Source: Bog-756 sp963745955
GTDB lineage: Bacteria > Actinomycetota > Acidimicrobiia > Acidimicrobiales > RAAP-2
DNA length: 64,000 nt
Assembly (NCBI GenBank): GCA_963745955.1
Contig: CAVUZI010000008.1
Coordinates: 1 to 64,000 of the forward strand
Direction of reading: 5' to 3'
This document shows, in pieces, positions 24,212 to 33,088 of this stretch (positions are counted from its first letter, which is position 1; each line of letters opens with the position of its first letter). The notes below the pieces were generated by a model. That model was given only the letters and a program-made list of their open reading frames with translations, was not told the origin of the DNA and did not search any database. Made by a program: the position numbers and the translations under genes.

Positions 24212-26504
24212 TATGTCCGACACGACCAACGTCACAGACCAGGCCAAGCGCCTTCACTTCGCCGAGACCCTCCTGCACGTGTCGCGGACCGTCTCGGCCA
24301 TGGAGACGCTCGACGACGTGCTCGCGGCGCTCATCGAGATGACCGTCCTCGAGACCGATTCCGACCGGGGGACCTTGTTCCTGAACGATCCTGCCACGGG
24401 TGAGCTGTACTCGCGGGTGCTGCAGGGCGAGCAGACGCTCGAGATCCGCCTGCTCAACGATGTCGGCATCGCCGGCCGGGTCTTCACCACGCACGAGTCC
24501 CTCATAATCAACGACGCCTATGCGGATCCGCGGTTCAACCGGCAGGTGGACGAGCTCACCGGGTACGAGACGCGCAACCTCGTGTGCGCACCCATCACCA
24601 CCGCTCGCGGCGTCGTGATCGGCGTTGCCCAGGTCCTGAACAGGCGCACGGGCGACTACGACCTCGACGATCTCGCGCTGCTCGAAGCCATGACCAGCCA
24701 GGCATCGGCGGCGCTGGTCAGCGCGTCCCATCTCGAGGACGTCGACGTGCGACGTTCGGAGGAGATGGAGTTTCTCCGTCTGGTGTCGGACATCACGGCC
24801 GAGCTCGACCTCGACGCGCTCCTCCAGCGGGTGATGGCCGAGGCCACGCGGATGCTACGTGCGGAGCGTTCGACGCTGTTCCTCCTCGACGAACGTACCG
24901 GCGAGCTGTTCGCCCGGGTCGCCGAGGGCGACTCCGTCGGCGAGATCCGGTTCCCGGCAACCGAGGGCATTGCCGGCACGGTGTTCAGCTCGGGGGAGAG
25001 CATCAACATCGCCCACGCCTATGCCGATCTGCGGTTCAACCCCGAACTCGACCGGCGAACCGGGTTCTTCACCCGGTCGATCCTGTGCGTTCCCGTGATC
25101 AGCAACGACGGTCACATCATCGGCGTGACCCAGGTGCTGAACCGCCGAGGTGGTCAGTTCACCCCTGAGGACGAGCAGCGACTCAAAGCGTTCACGGCAC
25201 AGGTGTCCATCGCACTGCAGAACGCGAAGCTCTTCGACGACGTCCAGAACATGCGCAATTACAGCGAAGCGATGCTGGCCAGCATGTCCAACGGGGTCAT
25301 CACCCTCGACATGGCGGGCACGGTAGCGACGTGCAACGATGCGGGCGGACGTATCCTGGGTGCCGACGCATCATCGCTCGTCGGGTCCCACTACTCGGAG
25401 GTCTTCGGTAGCGCTGAGGAGATCATCGGAGCGATGGTGGCGCGGGTCGCGGACGACGCCATCCGCACACCGGAGATGGCGATGGACGTCGACATCCAGC
25501 GACTCGACACGGGGGGCTCGGGTGCCACAAGCGCCGTGCTGTCGGCGAACGTGAGCGTGCTCCCCCTGATCGGCGGCATCGGCGAGCACTTGGGGACGAT
25601 GGTCGTGATGGAGGACATCAGCGGCGAAAAGCGGGTCCGCGCCACCATGGCCCGGTACATGGACCCTGCCCTGGCCGACCAGCTCGTCCGGGGGGACGAG
25701 GACATCCTCGGCGGACGGAGCGTGGAAGCGAGCGTCCTGTTCTCCGACGTGCGGAGCTTCACCTCGCTCGCCGAGGAACTCGGACCACAGGCGACCGTCA
25801 CGCTCCTGAACGACTACTTCACCATCATGGTCGAGCGCATCCAGGAGCAGGGGGGCATGCTCGACAAGTTCATCGGCGATGCGATCATGGCGGCATTCGG
25901 GCTGCCGGTCGCCCACGGGGACGACGCCGACCGCGCCGTGCAGTCTGCGATCTCCATGATCTCGTCGCTCTTCGAGTGGAACAAGGAGCGGATGCAGGAC
26001 GGTCGTCGTCCGATCGACATGGGTATCGGCATCAACACCGGGACCGTGGTCGCTGGCAATATCGGGAGTCCAAAGCGCATGGACTTCACCATGATCGGCG
26101 ACGGCGTGAACCTCGCGTCGCGACTGGAGAGCGCCTGCAAGCAGTACAGCGCAAGGATCCTCATCAGCGAGTACACCCTGGGGCAGCTCAACGGGGTGTA
26201 CCGGACACGCGAAGTCGACCACGTGGTGGTCAAGGGCAAGACCCAACCCGTGGCCGTGTACGAGGTCCTCGACTACCACACCCCGGAGACGTTCCCGAAC
26301 CTCATGGACGCGGTGAACCACTTCCGGGACGGGATCGAGAAGTACCGAAGCGGCAACTGGGAGAGCGCAGTCAACGCGTTTCGTGAGACGCTCCGGGCGA
26401 ACCCCGACGACACCCTCGCGGAGACGTACATCGACCGGTGCCTCGTCCTGAAGGAGAACCCCCCTGCCGACTGGAACGGCATCTGGGTGATGACCTCCAA
26501 GTAG
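24201..26504 (+). CDS. GAF-GAF-PAS class III adenylate/guanylate cyclase
   Basis: 767 aa. Two GAF domains (about 29-178 and 192-348) each contain an NDPATGELYSRV/LDERTGELFARV strand and an NLVCAPI/SILCVPV core. A PAS-like domain (about 354-473) carries NGVITLDMAGTVATCNDAGG. The class III catalytic domain (about 487-690) has metal Asp residues in FSDVRSFTSL and FIGDAIMAAFG, the purine-selecting Lys region PKRMDFTMIGDGVN and the N...R pair in VNLASRLE. A TPR-like segment (YRSGNWESAVNAFRETLRAN) ends the protein. All catalytic positions look present. No membrane segments, so it is a cytosolic sensor making cAMP (or cGMP) in response to GAF/PAS ligands. Confidence 0.92.
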   Translation: MATDMSDTTNVTDQAKRLHFAETLLHVSRTVSAMETLDDVLAALIEMTVLETDSDRGTLFLNDPATGELYSRVLQGEQTLEIRLLNDVGIAGRVFTTHESLIINDAYADPRFNRQVDELTGYETRNLVCAPITTARGVVIGVAQVLNRRTGDYDLDDLALLEAMTSQASAALVSASHLEDVDVRRSEEMEFLRLVSDITAELDLDALLQRVMAEATRMLRAERSTLFLLDERTGELFARVAEGDSVGEIRFPATEGIAGTVFSSGESINIAHAYADLRFNPELDRRTGFFTRSILCVPVISNDGHIIGVTQVLNRRGGQFTPEDEQRLKAFTAQVSIALQNAKLFDDVQNMRNYSEAMLASMSNGVITLDMAGTVATCNDAGGRILGADASSLVGSHYSEVFGSAEEIIGAMVARVADDAIRTPEMAMDVDIQRLDTGGSGATSAVLSANVSVLPLIGGIGEHLGTMVVMEDISGEKRVRATMARYMDPALADQLVRGDEDILGGRSVEASVLFSDVRSFTSLAEELGPQATVTLLNDYFTIMVERIQEQGGMLDKFIGDAIMAAFGLPVAHGDDADRAVQSAISMISSLFEWNKERMQDGRRPIDMGIGINTGTVVAGNIGSPKRMDFTMIGDGVNLASRLESACKQYSARILISEYTLGQLNGVYRTREVDHVVVKGKTQPVAVYEVLDYHTPETFPNLMDAVNHFRDGIEKYRSGNWESAVNAFRETLRANPDDTLAETYIDRCLVLKENPPADWNGIWVMTSK

Positions 26505-26711
26505 CCGGCTCGTCGTCCCGACAGCTCGACGGCCGGCCCGCGTCACCAGGAACCGGCCGCGACCTGCGATCTTCGAGTGGAGGTCGTGGGACCTATGTTC
26601 GAACTCCCCCTGGCTGCTGACCTGGGGTAATGCGTGGCGAAAGTCTGAATCGGGGCCGAATTCGGGTGCTGCGGGACCCACCGCAATGTCGGTGACGGAA
26701 GTGATGGGACT

Positions 26712-26867
26712 ACGTTCGAACGCCACCGGAGGTGGCAATGGCCTCCCGGAGGGCCGGATGTGCTTTTGGCGCACCTCGTCGCCCGCTTGAGGGGTCAGCG
26801 AAGAGGCGAGCTCAGTCGAACCCACCAGATCGGTAAGGACCAACGTGATGTTCTCGCTGGTGGCCAC
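26712..26867 (-). pseudogene. Remnant of a second class III cyclase N-terminus
   Basis: From a GTG the minus strand reads VATSENITLVLTDLVGSTEL followed by ASSLTPQAGDEVRQKH, the start of cyclase domains of the LVLTDLVGSTEL type. After a one-base frame change it continues HPALREAIATSGGVRT and stops. Intact relatives go on with the EVKNLGDG motif, which is missing. It is therefore a truncated and frameshifted fragment, lying tail-to-tail with the intact cyclase gene. Confidence 0.6.
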
Positions 26868-27144
26868 CGACACCCTTTCGCGGCAAGTAGCCGAAAGACT
26901 GAACGGGGGTTGCTTCACGGGTCTGGCGATCGGCGGCCCAGTTGAGGAGGCATGCCGGCCACGCTCGCGATCGGGGCGATGCCGATGTTCATGTTTCCAC
27001 GTCACCCTGGCGAAATGAGCGCATACCGAGCGGACCCATACTTATCCTACAAGACCGGGAATGCACCACCATTTCGGGCTGCCAGGGCAGACGCACGCCT
27101 ATGGAGTTATCCACGACTGTGTGAACGCTGCGCCCCCAGACCAA
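26868..27144. other. Intergenic region between cyclase remnant and ICMT gene
   Basis: No supported gene. Together with 26505-26711 it makes up a mostly non-coding stretch after the cyclase. A GTTCGAAC octamer occurs in both halves of the 26580-26725 part, each time after TGGGAC, a minor repeat of unknown meaning. Confidence 0.3.
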
Positions 27145-27720
27145 TCACCAGACGTACGGGACAAGGCGTTTTCGGCTCTTGGCGTAGGACTGGTACCTAC
27201 CCCCGAGATCTTCGGAGAGGGCACGCTCCTCGATGTTGATCCGATAGGCGAGTCCGCACGTGATCGACGCGACGAGGAAGGCGAGTGATGCCCAGTTGCT
27301 GATGAGGAGTCCCACGCCGACAGCAGCAAGCAGCACCCCGGCGTAGCTGGGATGTCTGATGACTCGGTAGGGACCCGCGGAAATCACCGGTTGATCGGCA
27401 CTTGTCTGAACCGTAAACGTGAAGTAGCGCCCCAGTGTCCGAAAACTCCAGAACCGGAGGCCAACGCCGCACCAAACGATCACTAGTCCAATCCAGGATG
27501 TAAGAGATCGAGCCCCAATGACAGCCGACGGGAAGGCCCTCTGTCCGATGATGGCACCCACGACTCCGACCACATAGGCAAGGCGCACGACGGGGCGACT
27601 CCCTGCGTCGGCTGGGGTCGCCTCGGCCCGATGATTCTGCGATTGTCGGATTTCGAGGACGAGCCAGATGACTACGGTGACGAAAAACAGCGAGCGCACT
27701 AGGGCCGGTGTGGATTGCAT
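27145..27720 (-). CDS. Isoprenylcysteine carboxyl methyltransferase (ICMT)-like membrane protein
   Basis: 191 aa with four or five membrane helices (VRSLFFVTVVIWLVLEIRQ; LTSWIGLVIVWCGVGLRFWS; GVLLAAVGVGLLISNWASLA). The SAM-binding C-terminal signature is complete: GPYRVIRHPSYAGVLL, then RINIEERALSEDLGGRYQSY and AKSRKRLVPYVW. Bacterial members methylate isoprenoid or other lipophilic substrates, rarely known. Stand-alone gene. Confidence 0.88.
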   Translation of the reverse strand: MQSTPALVRSLFFVTVVIWLVLEIRQSQNHRAEATPADAGSRPVVRLAYVVGVVGAIIGQRAFPSAVIGARSLTSWIGLVIVWCGVGLRFWSFRTLGRYFTFTVQTSADQPVISAGPYRVIRHPSYAGVLLAAVGVGLLISNWASLAFLVASITCGLAYRINIEERALSEDLGGRYQSYAKSRKRLVPYVW

Positions 27721-27852
27721 CTCCCAACGATCTTATGGGACCTCCACCCACGGCTGGATCTGACGCAGACCAGGGATGCGCCCGACGGCTTGCAAACTGC
27801 GAGCGATCGCGGGCGTGGGCTGGTGTAGGCGGGACAGATCTCTTCAAGAGGT

Positions 27853-28515
27853 TCATTGCCTCGCTCGTGTCCGACCCCTCGGCTGATGATGCCTGACTGG
27901 CGACCCCGGGCCCCCGTCGACGAACAGGAGCTGATCGATCATGGCGTGCAGAACCATGCGGTAGCCGTGGACGTCCATAGTGGGGTCCCACGCCTGCTGG
28001 AGGACGAACCCGAGGATCAGTGAGAGCATCACCCGGGAGAGGGCGTCGGGTTCGGCGCCGGCGATGAGATCACCTCCTGGTTGGTGCTCCCGTAAGAAGT
28101 TGGCAACCTGCAGGCGTTGGTCGACTCCATCACGCACGATGGACGCGACACGATCGCTCCGCAGGGCCTCGGCCCACACTTGAACGGTCACCCGCCTCCG
28201 TTTCTGCTCGACGGGATCGGAGAGCCAGTCCAGGTAGCCATCGGCCAGGTCGTGAAGGCCTTGGCGGGCGTCGGGATTGGCGAGCGCCGTGGCTGCAAGA
28301 GCGGACTCCAGGGCATGGCGCTCCTCGGCGATGGCTTCGATGATCTCCTCCTTGCTGGTGAAGTAGAGGTAGATCGTCCCGGGGCTGACCCCGGCTTCGG
28401 ATGCAATCTGCGGCATCGATGTGCGATGGAACCCTTCACGAGCGAAGCACTCAATCGATCCGTCGAGGATCTGACGACGGCGCGAATCGCGGTACGCGTC
28501 GGTCACCCTGGGCAC
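27853..28515 (-). CDS. TetR family transcriptional regulator
   Basis: 220 aa. The HTH reads RRQILDGSIECFAREGFHRT, then SMPQIASEAGVSPGTIYLYF and TSKEEIIEAIAEE. The C-terminal half (YLDWLSDPVEQKRRRVTVQV ... LSLILGFVLQQAWDPTMDVH) is the usual all-helical ligand domain. It overlaps the upstream methyltransferase gene by 13 bp on the same strand, so both are one operon. A palindrome overlaps the operon start and is a natural autoregulatory site. Confidence 0.92.
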   Translation of the reverse strand: MPRVTDAYRDSRRRQILDGSIECFAREGFHRTSMPQIASEAGVSPGTIYLYFTSKEEIIEAIAEERHALESALAATALANPDARQGLHDLADGYLDWLSDPVEQKRRRVTVQVWAEALRSDRVASIVRDGVDQRLQVANFLREHQPGGDLIAGAEPDALSRVMLSLILGFVLQQAWDPTMDVHGYRMVLHAMIDQLLFVDGGPGSPVRHHQPRGRTRARQ

Positions 28516-29396
28516 GGAGCCACCCTTGTGGCTTCGGCCACTCGGTAGAGGTCGGAACCGAGCTCTACGCGCCCGATTTCCGCTGCGTAGCCGCGTGCCA
28601 CCTCAGCCGTGGTGCAGTCGAAGTCGAGTCGGAATCCCCGTTCGGCAAGGTACGTCTCCAGATCGTCTGGATGGAATCCGAAGATGAACGGCTCCCCATT
28701 GAAGCGGACCCAACCCTTCCACCGCTTTGCTTCTTCGAAGTGGGCCGAGCCATCCAGCGCTCGTCCATCCACGTAGGTGAAGACCAGTCGACTGCCAAGA
28801 GAACAGATCCTTGAGAGAAGCTCGAAATTGTTGTCGACGGCCTGCGCGCTCAGGTACGAGATCACGCCTTCCCACACCACAATCGACCGAGCCCGCTCGT
28901 CGAATCCGCGGTCGGCCAGCCTGCCAGCGACGTTGTCGAGCTCGAAGTCGACTCCTACAAACCGAACGTGGTCGACCGACGTACCCGAGGCGCAGAGGCG
29001 TGCCTGTTTGGCGTGTTGGGTCGAGGGGTGGTCGACCTCGAACACGGTGGCGTTCTGAACCAGCGGCAGCCTGTATGCCCGGCTGTCGTAGCCGGCTCCG
29101 AGAAGGACGAGTTGTGCTGCCCCATCGCCAAGCATTTCCTGCACCATCGTGTCGATCAGGCGAGTACGGACGACTCCAGAACTGCGCGTGCGGGGCCAAC
29201 CCAGGTCGAGGATTGCCGGCACGGCCCGACCGATGACGGGAAGTTTCGCAGCGTCCGCCACGAGCCGGAGCGACGTCGGTAGGAGGGACCTGGCCAGGGG
29301 ATCGGTGAAGAGGCGGCCCTCCTCGGGTCGGGCTGACTCGACTGCACGAAACAGCGCCATGTAGGCCGCCGTGCTGCTCTCGTGGCCTTCTTTCAT
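28503..29396 (-). CDS. SAM-dependent methyltransferase, LCMT/TIGR00027 type
   Basis: About 297 aa from the second ATG (MKEGHESSTAAYMALFRAVE); an ATG 15 bases upstream would overlap the operator palindrome. The family blocks are RTRLIDTMVQEMLGDGAAQL, the SAM loop VLLGAGYDSRAYRL, the acidic FEVDHPSTQHAKQARL, and VVWEGVISYLSAQAV. Actinobacteria, mycobacteria above all, carry many such putative O-methyltransferases of unknown substrate. Translationally coupled to the TetR gene, so its level is probably controlled by that repressor. Confidence 0.9.
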   Translation of the reverse strand: MKEGHESSTAAYMALFRAVESARPEEGRLFTDPLARSLLPTSLRLVADAAKLPVIGRAVPAILDLGWPRTRSSGVVRTRLIDTMVQEMLGDGAAQLVLLGAGYDSRAYRLPLVQNATVFEVDHPSTQHAKQARLCASGTSVDHVRFVGVDFELDNVAGRLADRGFDERARSIVVWEGVISYLSAQAVDNNFELLSRICSLGSRLVFTYVDGRALDGSAHFEEAKRWKGWVRFNGEPFIFGFHPDDLETYLAERGFRLDFDCTTAEVARGYAAEIGRVELGSDLYRVAEATRVAPCPG

Positions 29397-29400
29397 AAAC

Positions 29401-29414
29401 TGAATAGTCATTCA
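29401..29414. promoter_or_regulatory. TetR-type operator palindrome
   Basis: TGAAT-AGTC-ATTCA is a perfect 5-bp inverted repeat with a 4-base centre, a common TetR-family operator form. It lies 5 bp before the chosen start of the methyltransferase-tetR operon. A GATAAT hexamer at 29419-29414 (minus strand) could be the -10 box. Binding by the downstream TetR protein is inferred. Confidence 0.55.
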
Positions 29415-29957
29415 TTATCGTGACCGATGCAAGTCGGCCGGCCTTCCTACTGCCTGGCGAGCCTCCAACCGATCCGCACACCTTCTGACGGCCGCATTGA
29501 TCTCGTCGAGTCGATTGAGTGCCTCCAACAGACCGGGATGATCGAAACGCAATGGCTCTCGATCCCTGTTCGACGTACCGATCGGTCCGCCGGGGTAACG
29601 CCCCTAGATTTGCATTCTTCGTCGTCGTAAGCTCGCGCAGAGGTCATCAGCACAGGCGGTATTGACATGGAGCAGGTCGTTCGGTATCGATTGTCCCGGT
29701 CGGCGATGAGGGCAGCTCCTACGGTCGATGCTGCCGGGTTCGCCGCCGTTGTATTGAACGCCGGCAGGAACGTCACCAGCGGCTGGCTTGACAATCCCTT
29801 ACGCCTACGTGGCCAACGGCCGCTCCCGCACGGTGCGAGTCAACAGCACCTCCGCCAACGGGGTGTGAAGACGGTGGGGCTCGGAAGCGGGCCAATCGGG
29901 TTCTCCAAACGCGTGGGGCAATACGACTGACCTGAGCGAAACGAAAGGAAGGAACAA
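29415..29957. other. Intergenic region, no supported gene
   Basis: Several short open frames exist on both strands, but none shows recognisable protein character or a good start site. The right end holds GGAAGG for the small gene that follows. Confidence 0.35.
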
Positions 29958-30089
29958 GTGACGTTTATTCCCTGGATCGTTATCGGAGTAGTGGTGGTTG
30001 CCATCGGCATCGGCACCCGGATTAGTGGGGGTGGCAACCCCAATTTCAAGTTGAGCTGGGGATCGGAGAAGTCCTGGAGGAGTTCCTGA
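29958..30089 (+). CDS. Small single-span membrane protein, 43 aa
   Basis: GTG start after AAGGAAGG at 5-base spacing. The product begins TFIPWIVIGVVVVAIGIGTR, one strong transmembrane helix, followed by a short polar tail (GGGNPNFKLSWGSEKSWRSS). Such tiny membrane proteins often modulate larger membrane complexes, but no partner is evident. The good ribosome binding site and membrane-like composition argue that it is real; no homologue can be named. Confidence 0.5.
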   Translation: MTFIPWIVIGVVVVAIGIGTRISGGGNPNFKLSWGSEKSWRSS

Positions 30090-30237
30090 CGTTTGATGGA
30101 ATCTCTCGCCCGGCCTGAGGCTGGCTGCCCACATCAACGCCGGCACCGAGGTGTCATGGCTCGCTGGAATGGGCGGTGGGTGTCACGGGCGCCTCCCCGT
30201 TGATACCGAGAACCTCTGGTGCCGGCTTGCTCCAGCC

Positions 30238-31380
30238 TCAGCTTCCGTCCGGGAATCCACCTTTGGCGGTCACCGCCGGGAAGTGCGGCAGGACTTGTCG
30301 CGGCGGTATCTCGCTCCGCCATCCGTCCGGGTAGGGCTCCATGCCTTTCCAGAGAGGCGAACCCGGAGCGGGGTCCCCGACGATTTGCTGGGCGGCCCGC
30401 CGTAGACGCCGGACCGCCCCCGACGATCGGGCGTCGGGCCAGCGACCCTCGAGTGACTCCGTCCACTGGAAGTACGCGTCGCGGGCCTGCACCCCTTTGG
30501 GGGTCAACCGGGCCACTCGTCGCCGGCCGCCAGGCTCTGACGCCACCTCGATGTAACCTCGTTTGTCAAGAATGCGGACCCAGTTGTCGATGGCCATCTT
30601 GTCCACGCCGCTCAGTTCGGGGATCCTCGCCACGACGACCCCATTGTCGCCGATCAGGCGCAAGACATTGGCGCAGATCGGCAGGCGGGACCCCACCCCT
30701 GCTGTGTAGATTTCGAGGGACAGATTCGAGTGGTCGTCGAAATCGAGCGCCAGCGCCAGCAGCACCTTCGAGAGCAGGGCGGTCAGCGGCAACTGGGTGT
30801 CACCCTCGGTCGGCTGCCGGGGTGGTAGGCGCGGTTCGCCCAGGGGATAGTCGGGGAGGTCCACATCCAGTCGCCCCACCACATCCGCCAGCGCGGTCCG
30901 CAGATCGCCCACCGCTTTTTGACCAAATCGATCATTCCACCGTGCCTCGATTTCGTCGGTGAGCAGAGCCCAGATGCTCTGCGCCTCGCGACCCGCCTTC
31001 GTGGGTCGGACCAACCATTCCGAAGCAGGCGGGCTGGCCCGCCCATCGGCGGGATCCGGCCCGAGCTCCAGATAACCCCACCATTGCCCGACCCGCTTGA
31101 CCAGGACCCGCATGCTCTTGGGCGTGAGCTGTGACCGTCGAAGCAGATCCCCGGCGCTGATACCGTCTTCCGGTACGAGACGCATGACGTGGACCCACAT
31201 GGCCATGGAGATCAACCATGGTCGAGGACCTGCCCCCGCCGTGCGCCCGTGGCGAGTCGTCCGGTGTGGCATGCGATGCTCGAACTCATTGTCGAACTCG
31301 ATGGTAAAGGCCACCAGCAGCGACGAGAGCAGGGCCGGAAGGCGAAGCGACGGGTCTCGTTCAGAACGCGTGTTGGCCAT
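30238..31380 (-). CDS. Duplicated winged-helix (MarR-like) regulator
   Basis: 380 aa from an ATG preceded by GGAGGTGACG, an ideal site. Two halves repeat the same plan. First half: LRLPALLSSLLVAFTIEFDN, then MWVHVMRLVPEDGISAGDLL and SMRVLVKRVGQWWGYLEL. Second half: LPLTALLSKVLLALALDFDD, then CANVLRLIGDNGVVVARIPE and IDNWVRILDKRGYIEV, followed by GGRRRVARLTPKGVQARD. The second half ends with the wing typical of MarR-like proteins. A single chain therefore carries two winged helices and could bind DNA as an intramolecular pseudo-dimer. It is divergent from the substrate-binding lipoprotein gene and may control it; target and ligand unknown. Confidence 0.7.
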   Translation of the reverse strand: MANTRSERDPSLRLPALLSSLLVAFTIEFDNEFEHRMPHRTTRHGRTAGAGPRPWLISMAMWVHVMRLVPEDGISAGDLLRRSQLTPKSMRVLVKRVGQWWGYLELGPDPADGRASPPASEWLVRPTKAGREAQSIWALLTDEIEARWNDRFGQKAVGDLRTALADVVGRLDVDLPDYPLGEPRLPPRQPTEGDTQLPLTALLSKVLLALALDFDDHSNLSLEIYTAGVGSRLPICANVLRLIGDNGVVVARIPELSGVDKMAIDNWVRILDKRGYIEVASEPGGRRRVARLTPKGVQARDAYFQWTESLEGRWPDARSSGAVRRLRRAAQQIVGDPAPGSPLWKGMEPYPDGWRSEIPPRQVLPHFPAVTAKGGFPDGS

Positions 31381-31738
31381 CGTCACCTCCGTGGGTAGCT
31401 GCGTCTGAGGGTATATGGCTGGAAGACCCGGGATTAATCGCACGAATGAATGGGGAATGGGCTGTCGAAGTCCGGTGTGGACGCCCGCATCGGGTTGTTG
31501 GCCGGTCCGCTCGGGCACCCTGCGGCGGAGGACGGATGCCGAACAGGTCTTTCACGCTGCCCCTGCCACATCCGCCTTCGGACTCCGGACCGAAGGCGTC
31601 GCCGTCCCTTGCTCCCCGGGAACGGCCTGGCCTAGGGTCACTCCGGATTGGCCTCCGCAGGGAAGTGATTTCGGCAACCTGCGGCTGACGGCATCGGTGA
31701 CGATCCGATGGCTCCACTCAGTTAGGGGGAAGTGAGAT
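31381..31738. other. Divergent intergenic region (wHTH gene / substrate-binding lipoprotein gene)
   Basis: No gene seen. It must hold both promoters. No convincing palindrome or -35/-10 pair was identified by eye. Confidence 0.35.
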
Positions 31739-33088
31739 ATGGGTAAGGGCCGTACTGCATGGACGTGGCCGGGAACTCTGGTGTTTGGAATAGTCGTCAT
31801 CGCCGCGGGCTGTTCGTCTGGAAGTTCGGCGTCGAGCACGACGACAACAACGGCCGCGTCGGTTTCGACCACGTCCGGTGGGAAGACCATTGGCACGTCG
31901 CCCGGGGTCTCGACAACACAGATCAACATCGGAGCCATCTCGTCGAAGACCGGGGAACTGGCTGGCTATTTCGATGGGATCGCCCCCGGCATGATCGCCT
32001 ACTTCAACACCCTCAACGCCAACGGTGGGATCAACGGGCGCCATATCGTGCTCACCAACAATCTGGACGACGGCGGCTCGCCGACCCAGTTCATCCAGGA
32101 CGCCCATACCCTCATCGACCAGGACCACGTGTTCGCCATCGGGGTGGCGTCGGCCTGGTTCACCCCGAACTACTTCGTGACCACGAAGACCCCGACCTAC
32201 GGGTACAACGTGAGCGCCAACTGGCAAGGCGCCCCCAACCTCTACGCCGTAGGTGGTTCCACCCAGGTGTATGCCAACGGGTACTCCAGCATGGCGTACT
32301 TCATCAAAAAGGTGGCGGCCAAGTCGGTCGCCTTCATCAGCTACGGGCCGGCCATCGCTTCGTCGTACGACGCGTGCAGCTCCTATGCCACAGGAATGAA
32401 ACAGGCGGGATTCAATGTGGTGCTGGCCGACGTCGGGGCCCAGCTCGGGGGGAGTTACAGCTCCGACGTGCAGCGGCTGCAGCAGTCCGGTGCCCAACTG
32501 GTGGTCACCTGCATGCAGGCCTCGGACAACATCACTCTGGCCCGGGACATCCAGCAGTACGGCCTTAAGATCAAGCAGTTCTGGTTGAACGGATACGACC
32601 AGGCCCTCCTCGACCAGTACGGCAGCCTGATGGAGGGGGTCTATGTCGACAACGTCGGAGGTGTACCCTTTCAGGCCGGCGACAAGTCCCGCTATGGCGA
32701 CACGTACCCCGGCATGCTCGCCTACCTGGCCGCCATGGCCAGGTACGAGCCCAGCTTCATTTACAACGGAGTGGCCTTTCAGGGGTGGCAGTCGGCGGCC
32801 CTCATCGCGGCCGGCGTGAAGGCCGCCGGCAAGAATCCCACCCAGGCCAGTGTCATCGCCGCCACCAACAAGATCACCAACTTCACCGCCGGAGGTGTCT
32901 CGGCGCCGGTCGACTGGGCGGTGAGCCATACCGGCACCACCTGGCCCGACTGCAGTGCCTACATACAGGTCCAAAGGGGCAAGTACGTACCGGTCTTCGG
33001 CCAGGGGAAGCAGGTGTTCGTCTGCGTGAACAAGAACCCCAAGGACCCGGTGCCGGTCACTGCCATGCCGGGGACACCGGGGGCCTGA
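31739..33088 (+). CDS. Branched-chain amino acid-type ABC substrate-binding lipoprotein
   Basis: 449 aa. The signal peptide ends in the lipobox VIAAGC (Cys25) followed by a Ser/Thr-rich linker. The Peripla_BP_6 fold is clear: QINIGAISSKTGELAGYFDG, then YFNTLNANGGINGRHIVLTN and a late YNGVAFQGWQSAALIAAGVK. LivK-like proteins of actinobacteria often bind aromatic or short organic acids as well as amino acids. No permease or ATPase genes adjoin, so it is an orphan component or serves a distant transporter. GGGGAAGTGAG precedes the ATG. Confidence 0.9.
   Translation: MGKGRTAWTWPGTLVFGIVVIAAGCSSGSSASSTTTTTAASVSTTSGGKTIGTSPGVSTTQINIGAISSKTGELAGYFDGIAPGMIAYFNTLNANGGINGRHIVLTNNLDDGGSPTQFIQDAHTLIDQDHVFAIGVASAWFTPNYFVTTKTPTYGYNVSANWQGAPNLYAVGGSTQVYANGYSSMAYFIKKVAAKSVAFISYGPAIASSYDACSSYATGMKQAGFNVVLADVGAQLGGSYSSDVQRLQQSGAQLVVTCMQASDNITLARDIQQYGLKIKQFWLNGYDQALLDQYGSLMEGVYVDNVGGVPFQAGDKSRYGDTYPGMLAYLAAMARYEPSFIYNGVAFQGWQSAALIAAGVKAAGKNPTQASVIAATNKITNFTAGGVSAPVDWAVSHTGTTWPDCSAYIQVQRGKYVPVFGQGKQVFVCVNKNPKDPVPVTAMPGTPGA

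Noticed and set aside
25371..26711. Continuation of a 544-codon minus-strand frame
   Set aside because: Antisense of the cyclase gene. Only its first part (26712-26867) has real protein character, kept as the cyclase remnant.
29415..29957. Short frames such as 29667-29930 as genes
   Set aside because: No ribosome binding site, no protein-like composition, no family.
31718..32974. 418-codon minus-strand frame
   Set aside because: Antisense to the substrate-binding lipoprotein, Gly/His/Val-rich repeats of shadow type.
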